From JBCDHN01 sp965224535 (GTDB taxonomy: Bacteria; Verrucomicrobiota; Verrucomicrobiia; Verrucomicrobiales; DEV007), in the NCBI GenBank assembly GCA_965224535.1, contig CBDCZR010000022.1, positions 496,001 through 560,000 on the forward strand: DNA of 64,000 nt, in the 5' to 3' direction. Made by a program: the position numbers and the translations under genes. A model generated the notes under the pieces. It had not been told where the DNA came from and did no database searches. It saw only the letters and a program-made list of their open reading frames with translations. Positions within the stretch are counted from its first letter, which is position 1. Every line of letters begins with the position of its first letter. Positions 27,922-36,373 of the stretch are shown here, one piece after another.

Positions 27922-29379
27922 TCAGTCTTGTGCAAGAAACACCTCCTCCGCCAGAAACGTGTGATCAAACACGAGGCGGACCTCGTCCAGGTTGGGAACG
28001 GGTTTTCCCAGGATTAGGACGGTTTCCACGCCAAAACCTGGAAACGCAGCCTTCATCGCGGAGACTTTGGATTCCAAATCGCGCCGAATTCGGGCGACGC
28101 CGAGTTGGTCCACGAATTTGAATTCGCACAACGTTAGGATCTTGTCCGCGCGCTTGAAAGCCAAGTCCACCTGGGCGCCTTTTTCGGCGACCGAGCCGCG
28201 TTGGAACCAGGACCCGGCTTCGTAGCTGATCCCGGAAAAACGCAGGTGATCGGCGATTTGCCGGGCGTGGCTGCGGCACATGCGCTCAAAGGCATAGCCC
28301 TGCCACTGTGGAAACTGGCGGGCGATCTCGACCTCGCGCATGGAAACGCGGCCGGAGACGATTTCCGGGCCGTGGGGCTCGATGAGCTGGAAGTAGAAAT
28401 GGAGGTATTCGTCGCGCAGCCGGAAGCGGATGAGCCGAGTTTTCGTGGAAGCGCCGAGCGGGCGGTAGCGTTCGATGAAGCCCGCCATTTCCAGCTCCTG
28501 GATGAAGCCGCTGAGGGTGCCGCCTTTTGCTTTTTGGGTAGCCTTGGAGAGTTCGTCCATCGTTTTCGGGCCTTTGGCGAGGGCGCGGAGAATGGTTTGG
28601 TAGATCGAATTGGAGGCGAAGTGGCTGATGAAGAGCCGGTCGAATTCGCGGAAAAAAAAGCCGCTGCCTTTGAAGGCCTCTTCGTTCAGATTTTGCTGGA
28701 GGCTGAGTTTCGGGTCCAGTTCCACCCAGTATTGCGGAACGCCGCCGAAGGTCATGTAAGTCTCTAGGCATTCCAGGTTGGTGCGGTTTTCCGGCAGCAA
28801 GAGGCGGCATTCGGCGAGAGAAAGCGGTTTGAGCGGGATTTCCAGGCTGACGCGACCGTAGAGCGCGTTGGATTGGACGACCTTTTTGACAATGAAGGAG
28901 GAAACCGAGCCGCAGAGGACGAAAATGCAGTTTTGGTGCTTGGAGAAAGCGTTGTCCCAGTAGTGCTTGAAAATGGAGACGAGCTTGGTGCGCATGCCGC
29001 ACATCCACTGGAATTCGTCGAAAAAGATGACGAGCCGCTGGTCGGGATGTTTGGTTTTCCAGGTTTTGATTTGGCGGTCCAGGAGTTCGAAACAGCTTGG
29101 CCAGTCTTTTGGTTTGGTTTCGCCCGAGAGATCGACGTAGCGGGCCAGTTGGCCGAAGAAAAGGCCGACTTGGGACCTGGTGTCCGCGTTTTCGATTCCG
29201 TCCAGTTTCCAGAGGGTGTCGTTGATGTAGGCGTGTTCGATGAGGGCGGTTTTGCCGACCCGCCGACGCCCGTGAACCACGACCAAAGGGGCCTTTTCCC
29301 GCCAGTTTTTGTGGCGGAGGCGACGAAGTTCTTCTGGACGGCCTTTGAAGGGCATTTTGCGCTGAAAATGTACGGACAT
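27922..29379 (-). CDS. AAA ATPase with DUF234 nuclease-like domain
   Basis: This 485-residue protein belongs to the ATPase_2/DUF234 family (archaeal-type ATPases also scattered in bacteria). Walker A is HGRRRVGKTALIEHA, Walker B LVIFFDEFQW, and CGSVSSFI matches the sensor region. A winged-helix segment follows (LSKATQKAKGGTLSGFIQELEMAGFIERY). The C-terminal DUF234 part has a PD-(D/E)xK nuclease-like pattern, with Asp in KGAQVDLAF and ExK in LCEFKF. The biological role of the family is poorly understood; mobile or stress-related functions have been suggested. It stands alone, 158 bp downstream of the GntR gene, and the intervening DNA carries three regularly spaced repeats. Confidence 0.85.
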   Translation of the reverse strand: MSVHFQRKMPFKGRPEELRRLRHKNWREKAPLVVVHGRRRVGKTALIEHAYINDTLWKLDGIENADTRSQVGLFFGQLARYVDLSGETKPKDWPSCFELLDRQIKTWKTKHPDQRLVIFFDEFQWMCGMRTKLVSIFKHYWDNAFSKHQNCIFVLCGSVSSFIVKKVVQSNALYGRVSLEIPLKPLSLAECRLLLPENRTNLECLETYMTFGGVPQYWVELDPKLSLQQNLNEEAFKGSGFFFREFDRLFISHFASNSIYQTILRALAKGPKTMDELSKATQKAKGGTLSGFIQELEMAGFIERYRPLGASTKTRLIRFRLRDEYLHFYFQLIEPHGPEIVSGRVSMREVEIARQFPQWQGYAFERMCRSHARQIADHLRFSGISYEAGSWFQRGSVAEKGAQVDLAFKRADKILTLCEFKFVDQLGVARIRRDLESKVSAMKAAFPGFGVETVLILGKPVPNLDEVRLVFDHTFLAEEVFLAQD

Positions 29380-29489
29380 TCAGCGGATAATCAACAGTAT
29401 TTCAGTTATGAGCTCAAATTTGACAAAATTCAGCTTATAGTCCTCAATGACTTCGATATGCGCTTACATTCTGCAAAATTCAGCGTATA
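29378..29489. repeat. Three ATTCAGCxxATA repeats at exact 50-bp spacing upstream of ATPase
   Basis: ATTCAGCGGATA (29378-29389), ATTCAGCTTATA (29428-29439) and ATTCAGCGTATA (29478-29489) lie exactly 50 bp apart. The first two 50-bp units agree at roughly 31 of 50 positions, so this is a degenerate tandem repeat. The first copy overlaps the ATG of the ATPase. The even spacing of about five helical turns would put bound proteins on one face of the DNA, which suggests an operator region; that is inference. Confidence 0.7.
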
Positions 29490-29537
29490 ATTTCCCGCCT
29501 TGCCGGTTTTCACGTTCTTTCAACCCCGATCTCAGCC

Positions 29538-30194
29538 TCACAAATCCCAGGCGTGGATGATCCGCTCTTCCTTCACCAAAATGTGATCGCACATCCTTTT
29601 TTGCGCCAAATCCGGGTCGCCGGCGGCGATGGCATCGACGATTTCGAGGTGCTCGCGGCTGATTTCTTCGGGGTTGGTGCAGGAGTGCAGGTCGATGCCG
29701 TAGAAATAGGGCTGGTTGTCCTGATCCAGCGTGGTGACGACGATTTTTTCCAAAATCTCGTTCCCGGCCGCGCGGGCCACTTGATGGTGAAAATCGCGAT
29801 TCGCGCGGATGCACTCTTGCGCGTCTTCGTCCGAGTTGTCGCCCTTGGGGACGAATGGGGCGGCCTGGCGCAGATTTTCGACGATCTCCGGGGTTGCGCG
29901 TTGGGCGGCCAAACCGGCAACCTGGCCTTCGACGAGGCGACGGGCCTCGCAAACGATTTTGAAGCGGTCCAAGGTTAGTTCCGGGACGCGGTAGCCCTTG
30001 TTGGGCACCTGGATGAGGATGTGTTCGTGCGCCAGGCGGGTTAGGGCTTCGCGCAGGCTGGCACGCGAGACGCTGAGATCCTCGCAGATGGTTTTTTCGA
30101 CGAGCCGTTCGCCCGGTTGCAGATCGCAGGTCAGGACGCGCTGGCGAATGACGTCGGCGATCTGGTCGGTGATTTTGATGGGGCGGATGGACAT
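29538..30194 (-). CDS. GntR-family regulator, FCD subfamily
   Basis: This 218-residue DNA-binding regulator has a winged helix at residues 5-75 (LQPGERLVEKTICEDLSVSRASLREALTRLAHEHIL pattern, read here in parts) and an all-helical FCD ligand-binding domain (residues 90-215). The FCD metal ligands appear as Asp/His in IRANRDFHHQVA, and two further His in SREHLEIVDAI and KRMCDHI. FCD regulators usually sense carboxylates or sugar acids. ATG 30194 is chosen over a longer frame because the preceding residues have no family similarity. It is divergent from the PhoD-like gene (start 30300) with a 105-bp shared control region, which it may regulate. Confidence 0.9.
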   Translation of the reverse strand: MSIRPIKITDQIADVIRQRVLTCDLQPGERLVEKTICEDLSVSRASLREALTRLAHEHILIQVPNKGYRVPELTLDRFKIVCEARRLVEGQVAGLAAQRATPEIVENLRQAAPFVPKGDNSDEDAQECIRANRDFHHQVARAAGNEILEKIVVTTLDQDNQPYFYGIDLHSCTNPEEISREHLEIVDAIAAGDPDLAQKRMCDHILVKEERIIHAWDL

Positions 30195-30299
30195 GTGGCT
30201 TGTCGAACAGTCTGACAAAATCGCCCGGCGCGTCAAGGGTGGGTTTTCGCCCCGATTTTGCGGTGGACTTTCGATTTTCCGCACGGTCTGTTGGCGGCC

Positions 30300-32153
30300 A
30301 TGAAGATTTTTCCGGCCAAGTTTGCTACGATTGCAGTATTTGCGCTCAGCGCGGGATTTCTCGCCGCTCAGGACGAAAATCCCAGCGACGTCCGCCTCAC
30401 TCACGGACCCATTTTGGGGCGCCCGTCGGCGGATTCCATGAGCCTGTGGCTGCGAACGCAAAAACCCGGCCAACTCCGCGTTTTTTACGGCACGGACGCC
30501 GAAAATCTGGATCGAGCCAGCCATCCGGCAACCACGCGGGTGGAAGACGACAACACCGGCGTCATCACCCTAACCGGCCTGCAACCTGACACGCGCTATT
30601 TTTACCGGGTGGACGATCACCAGGAGGCCGGATCGTTTCGGACGCTGAAACGGGCGCAGGATTTCCAAAACGCCGAGCACAACCCGGGCGGCCTGTTCAA
30701 CCTGCGATTTGAGTTCGCCTGCGGCAACAACCAAAGCGCGGGCGGAAACAGCGTCGGGCCGACCATCCCCACCTACGACACGCTCAACGCCAAGGTGCGC
30801 GATTCGCTCGATTTCGCGATTTTGAACGGCGACTGGCTCTACGAGGTGCAACGCGATCATCCGCCGCAAAGTTGGCTGCACAGCGTGGGCCTGACACCGC
30901 AACAAACCCCGCGCGTGGTGGAGGTGATGCCGACAATCGTCGGTGTGTGGGAGAATTACAAAACCTACCTCAGCCGGGGGCGAAATTTGAGCGAATGGCA
31001 CCGCAACGTGCCTAGCTTTTACACCTACGACGACCACGAGACCATCAACGACATCTACGGCACCGCGGAGACCGGTTACGTGAACCGGCGGGCGGTTTTT
31101 CGCGATATTGGCGTGGAGGCCTGGTACGACTACCTAGCTTGGTCCAACCCGCAGGCCCACGAGGCGCCCGTGCACTACGGCAAGACCAAATTTCAGGCTG
31201 GGAGCGATGTTTTGACCGATGAGGCGGCGGATTTCACGAAGCTGAACTTGGCCGATCACGCCAATCTCCACGTCCACTGGGGAACGCCGACGGCCGGGGT
31301 GCCGGACGCCGCTCTGGACGCGCAACCCGGCGATCCCAACGCCAAGGTCTACCGCATCGAGGAAGTGCTGGGCCCCAAGCGCCTTCGCATTCACCCGCCG
31401 GCGGTTGCGGACACCACGTCCAGCTACTCGATCGGACGCCGCTGCTACGGAAAATGGACCTACGGCAACTGCGATTTCTTCTTCGTGGACACCCGCAGCC
31501 ACCGCGATTTGCACGATGTCGATAATCCTGAAAAACCGGGCGCTTCGATGCTGGGCAAGCAGCAACTAAAGTGGCTGAAGGACGGAATTTCCGCCAGCAA
31601 GTCTGATTTCATTTTTGTCATCTCCAGCGTCAACTTCATGGTCCCTCACGTGGGAAGCGGCGGTGGAGCGGACAAGCAGGCCACGATCAAAAAGGACGAC
31701 GCCTGGACGGTGTTTTTGGAGGAGCGCGAGGAGTTGATCCGGTTTTGGGACGAGTTGGAGCAACCGGTCTTCGTCCTCACCGCGGACCTGCACAACAGCT
31801 TCGCCATCAAAATCACCGACAACGTCTGGGAATTCGCCAGCGGCCCTCACAACAGCATCAACCACGCCCCGCAAGACGACGAAGGCGACCGCCCGGCCAA
31901 CGGCAAGTTCAAGTACGGCCCGCGGGAGTGCGACATCCGTTGGAGCAGCTACGTGCTCAACGATATTCCGCGCGCGCACAGGACTTATCCGCACTACTGC
32001 GTGGTGCAGGTCAACAACGTGTTCAACAACCCCGTGGAATTCGGCGGCCGGCGTTGGGTCGCCTATCCGCACCCGCAGGTGATTTTTCAGTTTTTCGACG
32101 GCCTAACCGGTGAGCTGCGCTACAGCGAAGCCATCGTGAAGGGGATGGAGTGA
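30300..32153 (+). CDS. PhoD-like metallophosphatase, secreted
   Basis: This is an alkaline phosphatase D-type metallophosphoesterase that releases phosphate from phosphomono- or diesters outside the cytoplasm. A signal peptide (MKIFPAKFATIAVFALSAGFLAAQ) is followed by the N-terminal Fn3-like PhoD_N domain (LTHGPILGRPSADSMSLWLR) and the catalytic domain: FACGNNQSAGG, FAILNGDWLYE, YTYDDHETIND, FFFVDTRSHRDL and VLTADLHNSFA, which supply the metal ligands. An insertion of about 90 residues (31150-31440) is common in PVC homologues. ATG 30300 gives the leader and a 617-residue product. It is divergent from the GntR gene and convergent with the sulfatase gene across the inverted-repeat element. Confidence 0.88.
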   Translation: MKIFPAKFATIAVFALSAGFLAAQDENPSDVRLTHGPILGRPSADSMSLWLRTQKPGQLRVFYGTDAENLDRASHPATTRVEDDNTGVITLTGLQPDTRYFYRVDDHQEAGSFRTLKRAQDFQNAEHNPGGLFNLRFEFACGNNQSAGGNSVGPTIPTYDTLNAKVRDSLDFAILNGDWLYEVQRDHPPQSWLHSVGLTPQQTPRVVEVMPTIVGVWENYKTYLSRGRNLSEWHRNVPSFYTYDDHETINDIYGTAETGYVNRRAVFRDIGVEAWYDYLAWSNPQAHEAPVHYGKTKFQAGSDVLTDEAADFTKLNLADHANLHVHWGTPTAGVPDAALDAQPGDPNAKVYRIEEVLGPKRLRIHPPAVADTTSSYSIGRRCYGKWTYGNCDFFFVDTRSHRDLHDVDNPEKPGASMLGKQQLKWLKDGISASKSDFIFVISSVNFMVPHVGSGGGADKQATIKKDDAWTVFLEEREELIRFWDELEQPVFVLTADLHNSFAIKITDNVWEFASGPHNSINHAPQDDEGDRPANGKFKYGPRECDIRWSSYVLNDIPRAHRTYPHYCVVQVNNVFNNPVEFGGRRWVAYPHPQVIFQFFDGLTGELRYSEAIVKGME

Positions 32154-32171
32154 GCTGATTTTCGGCAACAC

Positions 32172-32335
32172 TAGTGGTCCACCAAATCCAAGTCTTCGGA
32201 TACTCAGCGGCGCTTTTGGACGCTACCATCGTTGCTCATCAGTTGGTTATGTCTCCATAGCCGCCTTCCTCGCGCCTTGGCAGCCTCCAAAATCCCTCGC
32301 TGATTATCCGAAGCTTTGAATTTGGCGAACCACTA
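32172..32335. repeat. 164-bp imperfect inverted-repeat element between convergent genes
   Basis: Bases 32172-32209 and the reverse complement of 32298-32335 match at about 30 of 38 positions, beginning TAGTGG on both. Similarity continues inward for roughly 18 more bases (CTTTTGGACGCTACC against ATTTTGGAGGCTGCC). The middle of about 50 bases is unpaired. It overlaps the sulfatase stop codon. It could be a MITE-like element or a large bidirectional terminator. Confidence 0.75.
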
Positions 32336-33823
32336 GCGCCGGTCGCGTTTTTTGCGCCAATCGGCGAACGTTTCGAGGTAAGGCCACACGAAATCAGCTT
32401 GCTTGCGGTAGGCCAGGTCGTGAGCGGCAAATTGACTCTCGCGGAAGGCTGCCACGTTTTCGGCATCCAGAAACGGGTCCCGCGTTTCGCGCCGAAAGGT
32501 GTCCAGCGCCGCGCGCAGCTGTTCCCTGATTTCGGCAAAATCCGCTTCTTCGGCCAAATTCACCCACTCATGGGGGTCGGCTTGAAGATCGAACAGCTCA
32601 AACTCCGGAGGATGGCGAAAACGCCGGAAGGCTTCAGCCACGTGAGTTGGTGCGCCGGCTTGTTCTTCAGCCGTGGCGCGCGAAACCACGGTGATCTTCG
32701 CGGTTGGCTTCAGGTACATGTGGGATCCCAGATTTTCCTGCCCGGGCAGCAGATTTTGGATGAGCTTGTAGCGCTCACCGCGAATCGACCACCGCAACCC
32801 AAAAGCAAGCGGGTAGGACCCGGTGGTGAAGCCGAAAACGTGCTCGCGCCAATGTGCTGGCGCCGATTTTTCGGCAAACAGGCCCTGCAACGCCAATCCC
32901 GGCAAATTCGGCGGAATTTCGGCCCCGGCGGCGTGGAGAAACGTCGGCAAAATGTCCACGGTGGACACCAAATCGCGGCGGACGAGCCCGGAAGCCGCCT
33001 GGCCCGGCCAACTGACGATGAAGGGGATGCGCAGGCCGGCTTCGTAGACGGAGACCTTGCCGCGCGGGAACTGCGCGCCGTGATCGCCGATGTAGAGGAT
33101 GAGGGTGTTTTCCGTTTTTCCGGCTTGGTCCAGCCGGTCGAGCAACAAGCCGATTCCCTCGTCGAGACGGGCCATGCAGTTGTAGTAATCGGCCGTTACC
33201 TGGCGCAGGCGCGGAGAATCCACCCCAACCCAGGGCAGCGGCTCGACATCCTCTCCGCTCAGCGGCTTGGCCGGCCGGCCGAATTGTTGGCGGTGAAAGG
33301 GTAGGTGAGCGTCCGGATAGTTGATGGAGAGGAAAAACGGCTCGTCACCGGCTTCGAAAAACTCACCGGCTGCCTGCGCGTAGCTGGCCATGTCGCGCTT
33401 GCCGAAATTCGCCCCGGTGATCTTGCGGAAATCAACGGGAAACGCGCTTTCCGGATTGATGTGAAGCTTGCCGATCAATCCCGTGCGGTAGCCGGCTTTC
33501 GCGAGCAAGGTGAAGGCGTTGGGCGTCTCCGGATCGTAGAGGGCGAATTTGTGCGTCGCCAACCCGATCTGGCCGTTTTGATGCGGATAGAGCCCGGTCA
33601 GAAAAACCGCCCGCGAAGGGCTGCAAACTGAAAACGGGACGAAGGCGCGCTCGAAACGCACGCCGTTTTGGGCCAGACGGTCGAGATTCGGCGTCCGGGC
33701 GTAGGGATCGCCGTAGCAGCCCAGCTCCGGGCCGTTATCTTCGGAGACGATGAGCAGAATATTCGGCTGACGCGCCTCCGCGACGGCGGCCAGCGCAACG
33801 AGCAAAAACAGGGGACGAAACAT
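32333..33823 (-). CDS. Secreted sulfatase (heparan N-sulfatase-like)
   Basis: This intact Cys-type sulfatase of about 496 residues is a close relative of the broken gene at 5623-7140. The leader MFRPLFLLVALAAVAEA (ATG 33823) is followed by PNILLIVSEDNGPELGCYG with the metal Asp/Glu pair, the formylglycine site FSVCSPSRAVFLTG, LIGKLHINPE, FFLSINYPDAHLPFH and LYIGDHGAQFPRGK. The C-terminal subdomain (FELFDLQADPHEWVNLAEE) is complete. A longer start at 33907 would run into the rRNA methyltransferase gene and lacks a leader. It likely desulfates glycan N- or O-sulfates after maturation by an FGE or anSME, neither of which is clearly encoded here. Confidence 0.92.
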   Translation of the reverse strand: MFRPLFLLVALAAVAEARQPNILLIVSEDNGPELGCYGDPYARTPNLDRLAQNGVRFERAFVPFSVCSPSRAVFLTGLYPHQNGQIGLATHKFALYDPETPNAFTLLAKAGYRTGLIGKLHINPESAFPVDFRKITGANFGKRDMASYAQAAGEFFEAGDEPFFLSINYPDAHLPFHRQQFGRPAKPLSGEDVEPLPWVGVDSPRLRQVTADYYNCMARLDEGIGLLLDRLDQAGKTENTLILYIGDHGAQFPRGKVSVYEAGLRIPFIVSWPGQAASGLVRRDLVSTVDILPTFLHAAGAEIPPNLPGLALQGLFAEKSAPAHWREHVFGFTTGSYPLAFGLRWSIRGERYKLIQNLLPGQENLGSHMYLKPTAKITVVSRATAEEQAGAPTHVAEAFRRFRHPPEFELFDLQADPHEWVNLAEEADFAEIREQLRAALDTFRRETRDPFLDAENVAAFRESQFAAHDLAYRKQADFVWPYLETFADWRKKRDRR

Positions 33824-33876
33824 ACCCTGGCCTGTAGACGCCGCCCGCGCGGCTGACAAGCTGCGATTCGCGGGGA

Positions 33877-35145
33877 TCAATCCGTGCTTTCCAGCGTCAT
33901 GACGCACTCAAGATGGCGAGTTTGGGGGAAAAGATCGAACGGTTGGACGGATTTGAGGGCGTAGCCCGCCGTGGTGAAGCGGCGCAAATCGCGCATCTGC
34001 GTGGCGGGGTTGCACGAGACGTAAACCACCGCTTTTGGCGAAAAAGCGAACAGTTGGTCCAAAAATTCGGCGCTGCATCCTTTGCGCGGCGGATCGATGA
34101 CGACCACGGTTTGAGCCGGAACAGCGCCGTTTGCCGTTTTGAAGATCGATTCGGCGGATCCCAGGTGAAACGTGGCATTTTGGATGCCGTTGAGCTGCGC
34201 GTTTTCCCGCGCCCACGCGATCGAGCCCTCGCTCACTTCCACACCAGTCACCGCCTCAAAATCCGCGGCGCAGCTCAAGGCAAACAAGCCGCTGCCGCAG
34301 TAGGCGTCGATCAAAAAGCGCGTTTGGCTGGCTGCCGCGCATTTTCGCACGTAATCGACGAACGCCGGCAAAATCGATGGATTATTTTGGAAAAAATCAA
34401 CCGCCGGGAAGCGAAATTTCAGCTCACCCACCGTTTCCTCGCAAATTTCGTGTGGATCGGTCAAAACGCCGCCGCCGGCGGTTTCGCGAAGCAAAAGCGT
34501 GGCGCCTTTTCGGAACGATTCGGCCTTGGCGCGCACTTTCTCGCGAATTTCGCCCAATTTCGCGCCGATCGCTTCCGAAGCGATCGGGCAAGCCGGGACG
34601 TCGACGATTTCGAAGCGTTTCGCCGCGTGCAGGAAGCCGATCGGCCCGATTTTGCCCTCGCGCGGTTTTTGGAAATGGGGCGTGATTTTGGAGCGATAGC
34701 CAAATTGGCGGGGAGAACCGATGACCGGCTCCACGTTCACATCATCCAGGCCGGCCAAATGCTGGAGCAACTCCCGAACCTGGTCGCGTTTCCACGCCAA
34801 TTGAGCCGGGTAGGCCAAATTTTGGTACTGGCAGCCGCCGCACCGCCCAAACAACGCGCATTTCGGCTCCACGCGGTCCGGAGACGGCTCCAGCACCTCC
34901 AGCAGGTCGGCGTCGCTGTAATTTTTGTGATTGCGGTAGATTCGCACGCGCACGAGCTCGCCCGGCAGCGCAAACGGAACCATGACCACCCAGCCGTCGA
35001 TTCGGCCAAGGCCCTGGCCCAAATTCGTCAGCGTTTCGACGCGCAATTCCAGCTCGTGATGGTAGTCGAACGGCTCCGGCCGGAAGTTTTTCGGCGGTTT
35101 GGGCACATTTTCCGGTGTTTGAGCCCTAACCACGCACCTTGGCAA
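33877..35145 (-). CDS. rlmD: 23S rRNA (uracil-C5)-methyltransferase, RlmD/TrmA family
   Basis: This SAM-dependent enzyme methylates C5 of a uridine in 23S rRNA. The N-terminus has a TRAM-like RNA-binding domain (LGQGLGRIDGWVVMVPFALPGE). Then come the iron-sulfur cysteines (CALFGRCGGCQYQ), the SAM-binding region (FLIDAYCGSGLFALSCA, GVEVSEGSIAWARENA), VVIDPPRKG, and the catalytic-Cys motif YVSCNPATQMRDL. At 422 residues it has family length. The exact target (U747, U1939 or a tRNA) cannot be told from sequence alone, so the symbol is tentative. Its start overlaps the end of the cysteine desulfurase gene by 20 bp, which suggests coupled translation. The iron-sulfur cluster need fits with the desulfurase upstream. 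Confidence 0.88.
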   Translation of the reverse strand: MPRCVVRAQTPENVPKPPKNFRPEPFDYHHELELRVETLTNLGQGLGRIDGWVVMVPFALPGELVRVRIYRNHKNYSDADLLEVLEPSPDRVEPKCALFGRCGGCQYQNLAYPAQLAWKRDQVRELLQHLAGLDDVNVEPVIGSPRQFGYRSKITPHFQKPREGKIGPIGFLHAAKRFEIVDVPACPIASEAIGAKLGEIREKVRAKAESFRKGATLLLRETAGGGVLTDPHEICEETVGELKFRFPAVDFFQNNPSILPAFVDYVRKCAAASQTRFLIDAYCGSGLFALSCAADFEAVTGVEVSEGSIAWARENAQLNGIQNATFHLGSAESIFKTANGAVPAQTVVVIDPPRKGCSAEFLDQLFAFSPKAVVYVSCNPATQMRDLRRFTTAGYALKSVQPFDLFPQTRHLECVMTLESTD

Positions 35146-36274
35146 CCACGTCGCAAATTCGGTCCGCCGCGGCGTCGATTTCCTCGCGCGTGGTGAAGAT
35201 GGAGAGCGAAATCCGCAGGCTGCTGAAGGCGCGTTCGTCGCTAAATCCCATCGCTTTCTGAACGTGGCTGGGTTGCGATTTTCCGGTCATGCAGGCGCTG
35301 CCCGCGGAGCATTGCACCCCGGCTTCGTCCAGCAGCGGGAGCATCGCCGCCGCGGTGCAACCTTCAAACGAGACGTGGGCCACGTTGCCGGTCCGGTGCT
35401 CGCGGGATCCGTTCAGACTCACGCCGGTTAGGCGCTCGGCCAATGCCGATTCCAGCCGGCCGCGCAGGGCCGCCACTTCGGCATGGCCGTCTTTTTCCAG
35501 CCCCTGGCGCATGATTTCCGCGGCTTTTCCCAAACCGGCGATGTAGGCCACGTTTTCAGTTCCACTGCGCCGGCCGGCTTCCTGGCCTCCACCGCGAATC
35601 ATCGGCTCAAACGGCGTCCCTTCGCGCACGTACAGCGCGCCGACGCCCTTGGGAGCGTGAAATTTGTGCCCGCTGATCGAGAGAAAATCGACCGGAACGC
35701 GGCTGACGTCGATCGGCGACTTGCCCGCGGCCTGAATGGCGTCGGTGTGGACGAACCACCCCGCATTTTTGGCGATTTTCGCCGCCTCAGCGATGGGTTG
35801 AATGACGCCGGTTTCGTTGTTGGCCCACATGATCGAGCAAAAACCGGGTTTTCCGGCATCCAAGGCCGCGGTGAAGTCATCGAGGCGCAACCGGCCCTCC
35901 TCGTCCGTGCCCACGGTGGCTGTTTCGTAGCCCACGGCCTCCATGGCCTCGATGGGACGCAAAACGGCGCTGTGTTCGATGGCGCTGGTGACGATTTTCG
36001 AGTTTTTGCGCCCAATCGTGCGAGCCAGCGACTTGAGCGCCATGTTGTTGGATTCCGTGCCGCAACCGGTGAAAACGATTTCCGCCGGTTTGGCCCCCAA
36101 CAGCGCCGCAACCTGCTCGCGAGCCGCCTCGATGGCGGCTTTCATGGCCCGGCCGGCGCGATAGCCCGCCGACGGGTTGTGCCAGGAATCGCGGAAAAAC
36201 GGCAGCATCGCCTCCACCACCTCCGGATGCACCTGCGTGGTCGCGTTGGAATCGAGATAAATCGCGTCGCTCAT
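35126..36274 (-). CDS. Cysteine desulfurase (NifS/IscS type)
   Basis: This PLP-dependent enzyme removes sulfur from cysteine to supply iron-sulfur cluster and thio-modification pathways; relatives also act on selenocysteine. Features: YLDSNATTQVHPEV at the N-terminus, GCGTESNNMALK, the PLP-lysine motif SISGHKFHAPKG, RSGTENV, and the mobile loop with the active Cys in GSACMTG. At 382 residues it has normal length. It is followed with a 20-bp overlap by the RlmD-type gene, whose product needs an iron-sulfur cluster. It lies 100 bp downstream of the HMA gene on the same strand but after a strong terminator, so it probably has its own promoter. Confidence 0.92.
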   Translation of the reverse strand: MSDAIYLDSNATTQVHPEVVEAMLPFFRDSWHNPSAGYRAGRAMKAAIEAAREQVAALLGAKPAEIVFTGCGTESNNMALKSLARTIGRKNSKIVTSAIEHSAVLRPIEAMEAVGYETATVGTDEEGRLRLDDFTAALDAGKPGFCSIMWANNETGVIQPIAEAAKIAKNAGWFVHTDAIQAAGKSPIDVSRVPVDFLSISGHKFHAPKGVGALYVREGTPFEPMIRGGGQEAGRRSGTENVAYIAGLGKAAEIMRQGLEKDGHAEVAALRGRLESALAERLTGVSLNGSREHRTGNVAHVSFEGCTAAAMLPLLDEAGVQCSAGSACMTGKSQPSHVQKAMGFSDERAFSSLRISLSIFTTREEIDAAADRICDVVAKVRG

Positions 36275-36308
36275 GCCTCACTTTTGGCTCAAGCGCCCGT
36301 GAAACAAG

Positions 36309-36343
36309 AAAAAAGCCCCGCTGCTCTGGAGCAGCGAGGCTTT
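36309..36343 (-). terminator. Rho-independent terminator after HMA gene
   Basis: The arms 36312-36325 and 36330-36343 pair around a 4-base loop with one bulged or mismatched position (core GCTGCT...AGCAGC). On the reverse strand the stem is followed by a run of T (36314 down to 36309). It lies 31 bp after the HMA stop and separates it from the cysteine desulfurase gene. Confidence 0.9.
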
Positions 36344-36373
36344 GGGAAAAAGACGATAGAGATAATGGGAGGT

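Noticed and set aside
33913..35196. A 427-residue + strand frame opposite the rRNA methyltransferase
   Set aside because: The reverse strand encodes a full-length RlmD/TrmA enzyme with all motifs; the + frame has none.
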